From: Bacillota bacterium
GTDB taxonomy: Bacteria; Bacillota; Clostridia; Oscillospirales; SIG627
Direction of reading: 5' to 3'
DNA length: 38,598 bases
NCBI GenBank assembly: GCA_029006345.1
Contig: JAQXGK010000002.1
Location: 1-38,598 of the forward strand
Shown: positions 24,519 to 34,015 of the stretch, one piece after another
Layout: each line of letters opens with the position of its first letter
How positions within the stretch are numbered: position 1 is the first letter of the stretch
Program-made: the position numbers and the translations under genes
The notes under the pieces: generated by a model
What the model saw: the letters and a program-made list of their open reading frames with translations, nothing else
Database searches by the model: none
What the model was told of the DNA's origin: nothing

Positions 24519-25184
24519 ATGAACCACACCCCGAGAAAGATTACCGATGAAAAAAAGATCAAAATACTGATACTGTATCTGCTGGATTTTCTTGACCGCG
24601 AGATAGACAAGTCTACGCTCGGCGAAATAATCCAGTGGGACGGCTCGATAAACTATTTCTTCTTCTGCGACGCGCTGGGAAAGCTCGCCGATACCGGGCT
24701 GGTCTCCTGCCGTCTCGAACCGCAGGCAAAGCTTGAGTTTGAACGAGAGCAGGCGGAAAAGCGGCTGACGGAGGAGCTGGGCGAAAAGGAATCCGTGGAG
24801 GACATGACGCGTCGTCTCGCCGCGGAGCGCCGCAGGGAGCGCGACGAGATGTATAAAATAACGCCGCTGGGCAGAGAGGTGCTTCAGGCCGCCGGAAACG
24901 ATGTGCTTGAAAACGCCAAGGACAAGCTTTTGCGTTCCAGCACGAGACTGTTGGCCTTCAACAGCACGGGAAAGCATTTTGTAAGCGATATTGAGGAGCT
25001 GGCGGACGGATTCAACCTTCACTGTGCCATAAAGGACAGACGGCATGTTTTAATGAGCCTGTCGGTATTTTTGGACCGCCGCGATGAAGCCGAGTTTATG
25101 AAAAATCAGTTTTTGGACAGAGCCGAGATAGTTTACCGCGGCGCGATAGCTCTTCTTACCGGAGAAGTGCGATATTGGAGCTGA
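24519..25184 (+). CDS. DUF4364 family protein
   Basis: The 221-residue product matches what I know of the DUF4364 family of Clostridia. The N terminus (about residues 9-63: DEKKIKILILYLLDFL ... ALGKLADTGLVS) looks like a winged helix, interrupted by a charged coiled segment rich in Glu and Arg (about 70-108), and the C-terminal half has the YKITPLGREVLQ strand-turn. Its function is unknown; DNA binding is plausible. It is followed after only 5 bases by the tig promoter, so it need not be co-expressed. Confidence 0.8.
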   Translation: MNHTPRKITDEKKIKILILYLLDFLDREIDKSTLGEIIQWDGSINYFFFCDALGKLADTGLVSCRLEPQAKLEFEREQAEKRLTEELGEKESVEDMTRRLAAERRRERDEMYKITPLGREVLQAAGNDVLENAKDKLLRSSTRLLAFNSTGKHFVSDIEELADGFNLHCAIKDRRHVLMSLSVFLDRRDEAEFMKNQFLDRAEIVYRGAIALLTGEVRYWS

Positions 25185-25189
25185 ATATC

Positions 25190-25218
25190 TTGACAAATCT
25201 ATATTAATGATATAAAAT
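25190..25218 (+). promoter_or_regulatory. Promoter of tig
   Basis: A perfect TTGACA (25190-25195) and TAAAAT (25213-25218) are 17 bases apart. This is one of the strongest promoter matches in the window, as expected for an abundant chaperone. Confidence 0.8.
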
Positions 25219-25260
25219 AGACAAGTATGACAAATATCGAAAGGAAAGAATGAACTGCCC

Positions 25261-26730
25261 GTGACGGACAGCGTTCAAATTGAGAAAATGAGTTTGAAAA
25301 ATGTAACCAAAACAGAAACCAATCAGGCGACGGTTGAGCTCCTTATTCCCAAGAAGGATTTCGACGAGGCGGTAGCCAAGGTCTTCAAGAAGGAAGCTCC
25401 CAAGATTTCCATCCCCGGCTTCAGAAAGGGCAAGGCTCCGAGAAGCATCATTGAGAAGATGTACGGCAAGGGAGTTTTTTATGAGGACGCGCTCAATAAC
25501 ATTCTTCCCAAGTATGTTGAGGAAGCCGTTAAGGAGTCCGGCATAGAGGTTGTCAGCCAGCCCGAGGTCGAGATAGGCGACATAAACGACGAGGGTGTTT
25601 CGGTTTCCTGCAAATACTTTACCAAGCCCGAGATAACCGTCAAGGACTACAAGGGCATTAAGGCAACAAAGACAGTTCGCAAGGTCGAAAAGGCCGAGAT
25701 AGACGCAGAGATTGAGAGAGCAAGACAGCGCACCGCCAGAACGGTAGAGGTTACCGACAGAGCCGCTCAGCTCGAGGATACCGCAGTTATCGACTACGAG
25801 GGCAGTATCGACGGAGTCAAGTTTGAGGGCGGCGCTGACAAGGGACATCACTTAAAGCTCGGCAGCGGTCAGTTTATCCCCGGATTTGAGGAGCAGATAG
25901 TCGGTCACAACGCCGGCGACGAATTCGACGTAAACGTGACCTTCCCGGAGGATTACCACGCAGAGGACCTCAAGGGCAAGAAGGCTGTCTTTAAGGTTAA
26001 GCTCAATTCGATAGAAGTGACTGAGCTTCCCGCTGTCGACGACGATTTTGCAAAGGACGTCAGCGAATTTGATACTCTCAGTGAATATAAGAAGGATATC
26101 AAGGCAAAGATAGAAGACAGAAACGAAAAGACCTCGGAGAACGAAATCGAAGGTCAGCTTGTTGACGCTCTCATAGCTCAGAGCGAGGGCGATGTTCCCG
26201 AGTGCATGTTCAATGACGAATGCGAGAATATGCTTCGCGACTATGAGTACAACATGCAGTCTCAGGGCATCAGCATGGAGATGTACTTAAAATACACCGG
26301 TATGACCCTTGAGGATATGAAGAAGCAGTTTATGCCTCAGGCTGAGAGAGCGGTCAGAAGCCGTCTTGCGCTTGAAGCTATTGCAAAGGCTGAGAATTTT
26401 GAAATCAGCGACAAGGACTTTGAGGATGAATACGAGCGCATAGCAAAGGCATACAATATGGAGACAGACAAGGTTAAGGAAATGATCTCCAAGGAGCTGC
26501 TCGCCAAGGATCTTGCGGCACACAAGGCCATCGACTTCGTAAAGGCAAATGCCGTTATCACCGAGAAGGCGCCCGAGGAAAATAAGCCGGCGGCCAAGAA
26601 GGCTCCCGCTAAGAAAGCGGCCGACAAGAAGCCGGCGGACAAGAGCGAGGCGGCAGAAAAGAAGCCGGCAGCTAAAAAAACGGCGGCAAAGAAAACCGAC
26701 GCCAAGAAGGCTGAAAAGGCAGATAAATAA
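25261..26730 (+). CDS. tig: Trigger factor with Lys/Ala/Pro-rich C-terminal tail
   Basis: Trigger factor is the ribosome-bound chaperone that docks on L23. The ribosome-binding signature GFRKGKAP is at residues 53-60 (from GTG 25261), the FKBP-type isomerase domain at about 165-255 (VIDYEGSIDG ... GFEEQIVGHNAGDEF), then the helical chaperone arms. Residues 435-489 form an extra PAAKK/KKPA tail, so the protein is 489 residues instead of about 430. The start is uncertain: ATG 25288 (MSLKNVTKTE) fits the family better, but only the GTG has an upstream AAAGGAAAG site. Confidence 0.95.
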   Translation: MTDSVQIEKMSLKNVTKTETNQATVELLIPKKDFDEAVAKVFKKEAPKISIPGFRKGKAPRSIIEKMYGKGVFYEDALNNILPKYVEEAVKESGIEVVSQPEVEIGDINDEGVSVSCKYFTKPEITVKDYKGIKATKTVRKVEKAEIDAEIERARQRTARTVEVTDRAAQLEDTAVIDYEGSIDGVKFEGGADKGHHLKLGSGQFIPGFEEQIVGHNAGDEFDVNVTFPEDYHAEDLKGKKAVFKVKLNSIEVTELPAVDDDFAKDVSEFDTLSEYKKDIKAKIEDRNEKTSENEIEGQLVDALIAQSEGDVPECMFNDECENMLRDYEYNMQSQGISMEMYLKYTGMTLEDMKKQFMPQAERAVRSRLALEAIAKAENFEISDKDFEDEYERIAKAYNMETDKVKEMISKELLAKDLAAHKAIDFVKANAVITEKAPEENKPAAKKAPAKKAADKKPADKSEAAEKKPAAKKTAAKKTDAKKAEKADK

Positions 26731-26739
26731 GTGATTTTT

Positions 26740-26765
26740 ACAGTAGCCCTCAACAGGGCTACTGT
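26740..26765 (+). terminator. Hairpin after tig, weak or partial terminator
   Basis: ACAGTAGCCCT (26740-26750) and AGGGCTACTGT (26755-26765) form a perfect 11-bp stem with a CAAC loop, but the sequence that follows (TCTATCAG) has no proper U-run. It could let part of the transcripts through to clpP or protect the tig mRNA end. Confidence 0.55.
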
Positions 26766-26839
26766 TCTATCAGAAGAGCTTTATTGAGCTCCATACCGTT
26801 TTTAATAAGTATAGATTCTGAAAGGAAGGGTGATTTGCT

Positions 26840-27421
26840 TTGGCACTTGTACCAATGGTAATCGAACAGACAGGCAAAGGCGAGCGTTCCTACGATATTT
26901 ATTCGCGTTTGCTTAACGACCGCATAATCTTTCTTGCGGACGAGGTTAATGATACTACGGCGTCACTTGTCGTAGCACAGCTTTTGTATCTTGAGGCTCA
27001 GGATCCCGACAAGGATATAAGCCTGTACATCAATTCTCCGGGAGGCTCCATTACCTCCGGTATGGCGATATACGACACCATGAATTTCATCAAGTGCGAT
27101 GTATCGACCATCTGCGTCGGAATGGCGGCTTCGATGGGCGCGTTTCTGCTTGCCGCAGGCGCAAAGGGCAAGAGACTTGCGCTTCCCAACAGCGAAATAA
27201 TGATACATCAGCCCTTGGGCGGAATGCAGGGACAGGCGAGCGACATGAAGATTCACGCCGAGCACATCCTGCGCATCAAGGACAAAATGAACAGAATTCT
27301 TTCCGAAAAGACCGGAAAGCCCCTTTCCGAAATCGAAAAGGATACCGACCGTGACAACTTCCTGACAGCCGATGAGGCGCAGGCATACGGTCTTATCGAT
27401 AAGGTTATCGAAAAGAGATAA
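26840..27421 (+). CDS. clpP: ATP-dependent Clp protease proteolytic subunit
   Basis: ClpP forms the tetradecameric peptidase chamber. The 193-residue product has the catalytic triad S98 (GMAASMG), H123 (IHQPLGG) and D172 (DRDNF). The start is TTG 26840, because the family N terminus [11 protein letters not shown] needs it; AAGGAAGGG lies about 10 bases upstream. No convincing CtsR operator could be seen before the gene. The order tig-clpP-clpX is conserved in many bacteria and lets ribosome-associated folding and degradation be co-expressed. Confidence 0.97.
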   Translation: MALVPMVIEQTGKGERSYDIYSRLLNDRIIFLADEVNDTTASLVVAQLLYLEAQDPDKDISLYINSPGGSITSGMAIYDTMNFIKCDVSTICVGMAASMGAFLLAAGAKGKRLALPNSEIMIHQPLGGMQGQASDMKIHAEHILRIKDKMNRILSEKTGKPLSEIEKDTDRDNFLTADEAQAYGLIDKVIEKR

Positions 27422-27443
27422 ATCTATTTTTTTAAGGAGCACT

Positions 27444-28685
27444 ATGGCGACTCAGAACAAGAAACCCAAGGCTTTTTGCTCGTTCTGCGGAAAGAGCGAA
27501 TCCGAGGCAAGGGTCATGATACCCGGCCCCGGGGGCATATATATCTGCGACAACTGCGTTTCGCTCTGCCGTATGATAGTCGAGGATACAGAGGAGCATG
27601 ACAAGAAGAGCGGCAAGCTTAGCTTTGAATCGCTCCCCAAGCCGAAGGATATTAAGGCGGTACTCGACGAATATGTAATCGGACAGGATAATGCCAAGAT
27701 AGCGTTGTCGGTTGCTGTTTACAATCACTACAAGCGCATACTTCAGAAGGACAGCGACGACGGCGTTGATGTGCAGAAGAGCAATGTTCTTTTGCTCGGT
27801 CCGACCGGCGTAGGCAAGACCTATCTTGCACAGACGCTTGCCAAAACTCTCAAGGTTCCGTTTGCAATAGCCGACGCTACGACACTGACCGAGGCCGGCT
27901 ATGTCGGCGAGGATGTCGAAAATATCCTGCTTCGCCTTATTCAGGCTGCCGACTACGATATCGACCTTGCCGAAAAGGGCATTATCTATATCGACGAGAT
28001 CGACAAGATTTCGCGCCGCTCCGAGAGCCGTTCCATCACGCGCGATGTTTCGGGAGAGGGCGTTCAGCAGGCGCTTCTGAAGATTTTTGAGTCTACCATT
28101 GCGAATGTTCCGCCCCAGGGCGGCAGAAAGCACCCGAATCAGGAGTTCATTCAGATAAATACAAAGAATATTCTGTTTATCTGCGGAGGTGCGTTTGACG
28201 GTATCGAGGAGATAATAGCAAATCGCTCCGGCAGACAGGCCATCGGCTACGGAGCCGAGGTTCTCAACAAAGAGGAGAAGCGCAATAGTTCGATAATCAA
28301 GAACGTTATCGCTCACGACCTTGTTAAATACGGACTTATCCCCGAGCTTGTCGGCCGAATTCCGGTTATCGTGTCGCTTGATCCGCTGACCGAGGATCAC
28401 TTTGTCCGCATACTCAAGGAGCCCAAAAACTCGCTGTCCAGGCAGTACAGGAAGATTTTTGAAATGGACGGCGTAGAGCTGGAGATCGACGACGACGCGT
28501 ACGCCGAAATAGCGCGCCGCGCTATCGAGCGCAATACCGGAGCACGCGGACTTCGTTCCATTATCGAGGAATTTATGATACCGCTTATGTACGAGATCCC
28601 CTCCGATAAAACCATAGCTAAGGTAACCGTCACAAAGGGCGTAGTCAACGGCACCGAGAAGCCGAGGCTTGAGTTCAGGCAATAA
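27444..28685 (+). CDS. clpX: ATP-dependent Clp protease ATP-binding subunit ClpX
   Basis: ClpX unfolds substrates and feeds them to ClpP. The 413-residue product has the N-terminal zinc domain (C12, C15, C35, C38), Walker A GPTGVGKT, the pore loop GYVGEDVE, Walker [11 protein letters not shown] and the RKH-type loop (GGRKHP). ATG 27444 with TTAAGGAG 8-14 bases upstream is chosen over an open frame reaching back into clpP. It starts 22 bases after clpP and is closed by a strong terminator. Confidence 0.97.
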   Translation: MATQNKKPKAFCSFCGKSESEARVMIPGPGGIYICDNCVSLCRMIVEDTEEHDKKSGKLSFESLPKPKDIKAVLDEYVIGQDNAKIALSVAVYNHYKRILQKDSDDGVDVQKSNVLLLGPTGVGKTYLAQTLAKTLKVPFAIADATTLTEAGYVGEDVENILLRLIQAADYDIDLAEKGIIYIDEIDKISRRSESRSITRDVSGEGVQQALLKIFESTIANVPPQGGRKHPNQEFIQINTKNILFICGGAFDGIEEIIANRSGRQAIGYGAEVLNKEEKRNSSIIKNVIAHDLVKYGLIPELVGRIPVIVSLDPLTEDHFVRILKEPKNSLSRQYRKIFEMDGVELEIDDDAYAEIARRAIERNTGARGLRSIIEEFMIPLMYEIPSDKTIAKVTVTKGVVNGTEKPRLEFRQ

Positions 28686-28695
28686 TGTGTTTTAT

Positions 28696-28731
28696 CCGCC
28701 GCAAATCGGCTTTGATTTGCGGCGGCTTTTT
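28696..28731 (+). terminator. Terminator after clpX
   Basis: CCGCCGCAAATC and GATTTGCGGCGG form a perfect 12-bp stem with a 6-base loop, followed by CTTTTT. Confidence 0.93.
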
Positions 28732-28732
28732 A

Positions 28733-28761
28733 TTGCATTATGGGGCGTTTTATGATAGAAT
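28733..28761 (+). promoter_or_regulatory. Promoter of thyA-folA
   Basis: TTGCAT (28733-28738) and TAGAAT (28756-28761) are 17 bases apart, directly after the clpX terminator and about 32 bases before the thyA start. Confidence 0.55.
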
Positions 28762-28793
28762 GACAGGTGAAATATTTATCGGAGGCTATTGAT

Positions 28794-29624
28794 ATGAGTA
28801 AGGCGGATTTGATTTTTATCGAAAACTGCAAGGATATTCTGAAAAACGGCGTGAGCGACGAAAATCTCAAGGTTCGCCCCAGGTGGGAGGACGGCAGCGA
28901 GGCGCATACAATAAAGCTTTTCGGTCTTACCAACCGTTACGACCTCTCAAGCGAATTTCCCATATTGACTATCAGAAGAACTTATCTGAAAAATGCGATA
29001 GACGAGCTTCTCTGGATATGGCAGAAGAAGAGCAACAATATCAATGACCTCGGCAGCAAGATTTGGAACCAGTGGGCGGACAAAAACGGCTCGATAGGCA
29101 AGGCCTACGGCTATCAGCTCGGCATCAAGCACAAATATAAGGAGGGCATGTTTGACCAGGTCGACCGCGTTATATACGATCTGAAGAACAATCCCTCAAG
29201 CCGCCGGATAATGACTAATATATACAATCACGCCGATTTATCGGAAATGGCGCTTTATCCCTGCGCCTACAGCATGACCTTCAACGTTTCCGGCGACAGG
29301 CTGAACGCTGTTCTGAATCAGCGCAGTCAGGATATGCTGACCGCTAATAACTGGAATGTCTGCCAATACGCCGTGCTTGTTTACATGATGGCGCAAATAA
29401 GCGGGTTGAAGGCCGGCACTTTGCTTCATGTCATAGCCGACGCACATATTTACGACAGGCATATCCCGATAGTGAAGGAGATTATTGAGCGCGAGCCGTA
29501 CGACGCGCCGGTGTTTGAACTTGATAAGTCGATAGACGATTTCTACAAGTTCACGACCGACAGCTACACGCTCGAAAACTACAGATATCACGAATTAAAG
29601 GAAAGGATCCCGGTAGCCGAGTAA
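28794..29624 (+). CDS. thyA: Thymidylate synthase, Bacillus ThyA/phage phi3T type
   Basis: The enzyme methylates dUMP to dTMP using methylene-tetrahydrofolate. The 276-residue product has the catalytic Cys C157 (LYPCAYS), the SSRRIM phosphate-binding block and HVIADAHIYDRH near the C terminus. Several motifs differ from the common PPCH and LGLPFN forms (PCAYS, NWNV, AYGYQLG), as in Bacillus ThyA and related phage enzymes. ATG 28794 has GGAGG 9-13 bases upstream. The stop overlaps folA by one base, so the two are coupled, which makes sense because thyA produces the dihydrofolate that folA recycles. Confidence 0.93.
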   Translation: MSKADLIFIENCKDILKNGVSDENLKVRPRWEDGSEAHTIKLFGLTNRYDLSSEFPILTIRRTYLKNAIDELLWIWQKKSNNINDLGSKIWNQWADKNGSIGKAYGYQLGIKHKYKEGMFDQVDRVIYDLKNNPSSRRIMTNIYNHADLSEMALYPCAYSMTFNVSGDRLNAVLNQRSQDMLTANNWNVCQYAVLVYMMAQISGLKAGTLLHVIADAHIYDRHIPIVKEIIEREPYDAPVFELDKSIDDFYKFTTDSYTLENYRYHELKERIPVAE

Positions 29625-30121
29625 TGAACCTTATTGTTGCAGTAGACGAGAATTATGCTATAGGCAAGGAAAACAGGCTGCTTTTCTCGATTCCCGACGA
29701 CATGAAGCATTTCCGCGAGATGACTTCCGGTAAAACCGTGGTTATGGGCCGCAGGACGCTGATGTCCTTTCCCGGAGGCAAGCCGCTCAAGAACCGCCGC
29801 AATATCGTGCTCACCCGCAGAGCTGACGCCGAGCCGGACGGCTACGAGATTTGCCGCAGCTTAGACGAGCTTGCACAGCTTTTTAAGGGCGCCGACACCT
29901 CGGACGTTTTTGTCATCGGCGGGGAAAGCGTTTACAGGCTGCTGCTCGACTACTGCGAGTACGCTTATATCACGCATATGGAAAGAAAGTTCGAAGCCGA
30001 CACATATTTCCCGAGGCTGGGAGACGGCTGGTCCTTGTATTCCGAGAGCGGGCAAAAGGATTACGAAGGCTTGAAGTACCGTTTTTCTGTTTATAAAAAC
30101 AGTTCGCCGAAGCAATTATAA
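29624..30121 (+). CDS. folA: Dihydrofolate reductase
   Basis: The enzyme reduces dihydrofolate to tetrahydrofolate with NADPH. The 165-residue product has the N-terminal IVAVDENYAIGKENRLLFSIPDDMKHF block (in part: residues 4-30), the MGRRTLMSF nucleotide loop (41-49) and VIGGESVYRLLL (95-106). The acidic D26/D27 pair in the substrate site is present. Overlaps thyA by one base and ends 16 bases before a terminator. Confidence 0.95.
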   Translation: MNLIVAVDENYAIGKENRLLFSIPDDMKHFREMTSGKTVVMGRRTLMSFPGGKPLKNRRNIVLTRRADAEPDGYEICRSLDELAQLFKGADTSDVFVIGGESVYRLLLDYCEYAYITHMERKFEADTYFPRLGDGWSLYSESGQKDYEGLKYRFSVYKNSSPKQL

Positions 30122-30137
30122 AAAATGAAATGTAATA

Positions 30138-30172
30138 AGCAGGGCAAGTAATAGCTTGCTCTGCTTTTTTTT
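30138..30172 (+). terminator. Terminator after folA
   Basis: AGCAGGGCAAG (30138-30148) and CTTGCTCTGCT (30155-30165) form an 11-bp stem with one G-T pair, followed by a run of eight T. No clear promoter for the next operon was found in 30173-30257. Confidence 0.93.
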
Positions 30173-30257
30173 GCCGTTTTGTAATAAATCTTTCCTTTGC
30201 TGTCAACAATACTCATAGCAAAAAAAGGAGCAAATCTTTTGTGAAAGGATGAAAGCA

Positions 30258-31382
30258 ATGCAAATTTTTAAGCGGTTGATATGCCTGGCGCTTGCCTTTA
30301 CGTTATGCCTTGCGGTGCTGACCTCATGCTCGAGAGAGAATACAAAAAACACCGGGACAGGCTCTCAGGCGCAGAGCAAAAATACCGATGTTCACGTTTT
30401 CTACTATTCTTACAGCGACACCTATATTTCGAGCGTCAGAACGGCGCTTGACAAGAGGCTGTCGGACGAGGGCATAAAGTACCAGGATTATGACGCAAAT
30501 TCAAATCAGACCACGCAAACCGAGCAGGTGCAGACGGCGATAACCAAGGGAGCAAAGCTTTTGATCGTCAATATTGTCAACACCGGCTCAGACGACGCCG
30601 CGGCGGGAATTATCGAGCTTGCGAAGGACAAGAATATCCCGGTTATTTTCTTTAACCGCGAGGTTTCGGACACTGTAGTGAAAAGCTACGACAAATGCGC
30701 GTTTGTCGGAACAGACGCGGCAGAGGCCGGGTATATGCAGGGCGATATGATAGGCGACTACCTCATAAATAACTATAACTCGGTAGACCTGAACGGAGAC
30801 GGCAAGATATCGTATATCATGTTCAAGGGCGAGGAGGGCAATAACGAGGCTATCTACCGCACGAAGTACTCCGTTGAAAACGCCAACAAGATTCTCAAGG
30901 AAAACGGCAAGCCCGAGCTTGACTTTTACGACAGTTCAAATACAGACCGTTATCTTGTGGACAAGGACGGCAAGTGGTCGGCGACCGCGTCGAGCGAGTA
31001 TATGACCACGGCGCTTTCGTCATATAACGAGTCAAAGAATAATATGATTGAGCTTGTCATATGCAATAACGACGGAATGGCGGAGGGCGCTGTCTCGGCT
31101 CTCAATACCGCGGGCTACAACCTCGGCGGAAACGATAAGTATATACCGGTATTCGGTGTGGATGCTACCGACGCGGCCAAGCAGCTTATCTCCGAGGGCA
31201 AGATGACCGGAACCATAAAGCAGGACGCCGAGGGCATGTCGGAGGCGATATCGCATCTTGCCAAGAACGGTTTGAATCCCGATAAGGAGCTTATGGCCGA
31301 TACAGACAAATACAATGTCGATGAGGATGTGTATAAGGTTCGTATAGCCTACGGCATTTATCTCGGAGAAAACTCGAAGTAA
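30258..31382 (+). CDS. mglB: Galactose/glucose-binding lipoprotein MglB
   Basis: This is the extracytoplasmic sugar receptor of an ABC importer. The 374-residue product has a lipoprotein signal with lipobox LTSC (C24) and a periplasmic-binding fold. DLNGDGKIS (about residues 175-183) matches the calcium-binding loop typical of MglB and supports galactose/glucose rather than ribose. ATG 30258 has AAAGG 10-14 bases upstream; an ATG at 30249 overlaps that site and is less likely. First gene of mglBAC. Confidence 0.92.
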   Translation: MQIFKRLICLALAFTLCLAVLTSCSRENTKNTGTGSQAQSKNTDVHVFYYSYSDTYISSVRTALDKRLSDEGIKYQDYDANSNQTTQTEQVQTAITKGAKLLIVNIVNTGSDDAAAGIIELAKDKNIPVIFFNREVSDTVVKSYDKCAFVGTDAAEAGYMQGDMIGDYLINNYNSVDLNGDGKISYIMFKGEEGNNEAIYRTKYSVENANKILKENGKPELDFYDSSNTDRYLVDKDGKWSATASSEYMTTALSSYNESKNNMIELVICNNDGMAEGAVSALNTAGYNLGGNDKYIPVFGVDATDAAKQLISEGKMTGTIKQDAEGMSEAISHLAKNGLNPDKELMADTDKYNVDEDVYKVRIAYGIYLGENSK

Positions 31383-31389
31383 TAACAAA

Positions 31390-31407
31390 TACGGGCGTAT
31401 GCCCGTA
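31390..31407 (+). other. Intergenic hairpin mglB-mglA
   Basis: TACGGGC and GCCCGTA form a 7-bp stem with a GTAT loop, without a U-run. It lies just after the mglB stop. Such hairpins often protect the upstream mRNA so that the binding protein is made in excess over the ATPase (inference). Confidence 0.6.
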
Positions 31408-31432
31408 CATAAGATAAGTCGGAGGGGTGTTT

Positions 31433-32929
31433 ATGAGCCAAGCGGTACTTGAAATGAAAAATATATGCAAGGAGTTCCCGGGAGTAAAAGCCCTGTCCGA
31501 CGCACAGCTGACTGTCAGAAAATCGTCGGTTCATGCGCTGATGGGGGAAAACGGCGCGGGCAAATCCACGCTTATGAAGTGCCTGTTCGGCATATATTCC
31601 CACGACAGCGGCAGTATTCTGCTCGAGGGCAGGGAGGTTCGCTTCAAAAGCTCTAAGGAGGCTCTTGAAAACGGCGTTGCGATGGTGCATCAGGAGCTTA
31701 ACCAGGCATTAAAGCGCAATGTTATGGATAATATTTGGCTGGGGCGATATCCGAAAAAATACGGCATTTCCGTGGACGAGGGCAAAATGCTCCGGGAAAC
31801 GACGAAAATATTCAAAACGCTCGGGATAAATGTAGACCCGCGCAGCATTATGAGCACGCTCCCGGTTTCTAAAAGGCAGATGGTGGAGATAGCAAAGGCG
31901 GTGTCGTACGATGCAAAGGTCATAGTGTTCGACGAACCCACCTCGTCGCTGACAGAGGCCGAAACCGAGCATTTGTTCCGCATAATCGACACTCTTAAAA
32001 AGCGCGGCTGCGGAATAATATATATATCGCACAAGATGGAGGAGATTCTTCGCATTTCGGATGAGGTAACGGTAATGCGCGACGGCGCTTGGATCGCTAC
32101 CCGGCCCGCGTCGGAAATGACGATGGAGGAAATAATCCGCATGATGGTCGGGCGCGAGCTGACCAACCGATTCCCTCAAAAGACAAATATCCCCGGCGAC
32201 GTCAGGCTGGAGGTTGAGGCTCTGTCGGGGCAGTATTCCGATATCAGCGACATTTCGTTTTATTTAAGACGCGGCGAGATAGTCGGGTTAGCGGGGCTTG
32301 CGGGAGCGGGCAGGACGGAGCTGCTCGAAACAATTTTCGGCTATGCGGCGCGCAAGAGCGGCAGAATTCTGCTCGACGGCAGGGAAATCACAAATTCAAA
32401 TCCGCGTGAGGCCATTCGCCACGGCTTTGCGCTTCTTACAGAGGAACGCCGCGCGACGGGAATTTTCGGAATACTTAACATTATCGAAAATATGACTGTT
32501 TCAAATCTCAAAAACAGCAGGCGGCTGGGACTGTGGCTGGACTCAGGCAAGCTTTGGCGCGATACCGAGGACAAGATAGGGGCATTGCACATTAAAACTC
32601 CGTCGCCGCGCACGCAGATACGCTCGCTCTCCGGCGGAAACCAGCAGAAGGTCATTCTCGGCAGATGGCTTTTGACTAACCCCGAGATTTTGCTGCTGGA
32701 TGAGCCGACGCGCGGCATTGACGTCGGCGCAAAGTACGAGATATATCAGCTAATTATAGACCTTGCCAAGAGCGGAAAGTCGGTGCTGATGTCGTCGAGC
32801 GAGATTCCCGAGCTGCTCGGCGTGTGCGACCGAATTATCGTAATGTCGGGCGGCCGTATAGCAGGAGAGGTGGCGGCGGGGGATTCTACGCAGGAGGAGA
32901 TTATGACTCTTGCCTCGAAATTCAGCTAA
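31433..32929 (+). CDS. mglA: Galactose/methyl-galactoside ABC transporter ATP-binding protein MglA
   Basis: The 498-residue product has two ABC domains, as in sugar importers of the MglA/RbsA class. The first has Walker [10 protein letters not shown] (38-46), a VSKRQ-type signature and Walker [12 protein letters not shown]. The second has a degenerate P-loop (GLAGAGRTE), signature LSGGNQQK and [15 protein letters not shown]. This asymmetry is normal for the class. ATG 31433 has GGAGG 8-12 bases upstream; a GTG two codons earlier is less well placed. Confidence 0.95.
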   Translation: MSQAVLEMKNICKEFPGVKALSDAQLTVRKSSVHALMGENGAGKSTLMKCLFGIYSHDSGSILLEGREVRFKSSKEALENGVAMVHQELNQALKRNVMDNIWLGRYPKKYGISVDEGKMLRETTKIFKTLGINVDPRSIMSTLPVSKRQMVEIAKAVSYDAKVIVFDEPTSSLTEAETEHLFRIIDTLKKRGCGIIYISHKMEEILRISDEVTVMRDGAWIATRPASEMTMEEIIRMMVGRELTNRFPQKTNIPGDVRLEVEALSGQYSDISDISFYLRRGEIVGLAGLAGAGRTELLETIFGYAARKSGRILLDGREITNSNPREAIRHGFALLTEERRATGIFGILNIIENMTVSNLKNSRRLGLWLDSGKLWRDTEDKIGALHIKTPSPRTQIRSLSGGNQQKVILGRWLLTNPEILLLDEPTRGIDVGAKYEIYQLIIDLAKSGKSVLMSSSEIPELLGVCDRIIVMSGGRIAGEVAAGDSTQEEIMTLASKFS

Positions 32930-32942
32930 AGGAGAAGTTATA

Positions 32943-34010
32943 TTGTATCTGTTTGGAAATAACAGCCGGCTTCAAGCCTTCTTTCAGCTTGACCGACGAG
33001 AAAAAAATAAGGTTTTAAGAGAATTTCTCATAAACAATTCGCTTTACATCTTTTTGATAGCCGCGATTATTGCCATATGGCTGACCGATACGAGCTTTCT
33101 GTCGGCTTCATCGGTAATAAATATCATTTCGCTGTCGGCCGCCAATCTGCCGATAGCGCTCGGCATCGCAGGCTGTATAGTGCTGACGGGCACCGACCTT
33201 TCGGCGGGACGCATAGTCGGCTTGACGGCATGTGTTGTCGCTTCGCTTTTGCAGTCGTCGGATTATGCCACGCGAATGTTTGCCGGCGGCAAGCCGATAA
33301 ACTTAGTTCTTGCCTTTATCATCGCCGTATTGATAGGCGGTCTCGTCGGTCTTGTGAACGGCTTTTGCACCGCAAAATTCAATCTTCATCCGTTTATAGT
33401 AACGCTTTCTACGCAGCTTATAGTTTACGGATTGCTGCTAATGTATCTGATGATAGGAACAAATAACGGCCAGTCGATTTCCGGTCTTGATTCGAAATAT
33501 ACAAGCTTAGTAAAGGGCAGTTTTGTCAGCTTCCGCGGCACCAGAATACCGAATTTCGTCTGGTTTGCGGCGATAATAACCGTAATTATGTGGTTTGTAT
33601 GGAATAAAACCGCATTCGGCAAAAATATGTTCGCGGTCGGCTCCAATCCCGAGGCGGCGAGCGTTTCAGGCGTCAATGTAAGCGCAACCATTATCCTCGT
33701 ATTTCTGCTCGCCGGAGTGCTGTACGGCGTCACCGGCTTTATCGAAGCCGCGAGAATAGGCTCAAACAGCGCGGCGACCGGACTCAACTACGAGCTTGAC
33801 GCAATAGCCGCCTGTGTTATCGGCGGTGTGTCGTTTGTCGGCGGTATCGGCAAGATACGCGGCGTTATAATCGGAGTAGTTCTGCTCAGAATCATCTTTG
33901 TCGGGCTGACATTTTTGTCTATTGACGCAAATATGCAGTATGTAATCAAGGGACTCATTATACTTGTCGCCTGCGCTATCGATATGAGAAAATATCTGGT
34001 AAGGAAGTGA
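32943..34010 (+). CDS. mglC: Galactose/methyl-galactoside ABC transporter permease MglC
   Basis: The 355-residue product is a membrane permease with eight to ten hydrophobic segments and the GSNPEAASVSGVNV coupling loop (about residues 234-247). The start is set at TTG 32943 by the AAAGGAG site (32928-32934); the open frame begins at 32910 inside mglA. The C terminus (AIDMRKYLVRK) is typical of MglC. Its stop is followed closely by a small membrane-protein ORF. Confidence 0.94.
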   Translation: MYLFGNNSRLQAFFQLDRREKNKVLREFLINNSLYIFLIAAIIAIWLTDTSFLSASSVINIISLSAANLPIALGIAGCIVLTGTDLSAGRIVGLTACVVASLLQSSDYATRMFAGGKPINLVLAFIIAVLIGGLVGLVNGFCTAKFNLHPFIVTLSTQLIVYGLLLMYLMIGTNNGQSISGLDSKYTSLVKGSFVSFRGTRIPNFVWFAAIITVIMWFVWNKTAFGKNMFAVGSNPEAASVSGVNVSATIILVFLLAGVLYGVTGFIEAARIGSNSAATGLNYELDAIAACVIGGVSFVGGIGKIRGVIIGVVLLRIIFVGLTFLSIDANMQYVIKGLIILVACAIDMRKYLVRK

Positions 34011-34015
34011 TATGG

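Noticed and set aside
26766-26839. CtsR or HrcA operator upstream of clpP
   Set aside because: No AGTCAAA-type direct repeat or CIRCE inverted repeat was seen; only a short GAGCT/AGCTC inverted repeat (about 26775-26790) and a weak TATAGA.
27432-28682. 416-codon minus-strand frame opposite clpX
   Set aside because: Exact mirror of clpX, with no family resemblance; a codon-bias shadow.
30173-30257. Promoter or catabolite (cre) site before mglB
   Set aside because: No -35/-10 pair with acceptable spacing and no cre-like palindrome could be recognised by eye.
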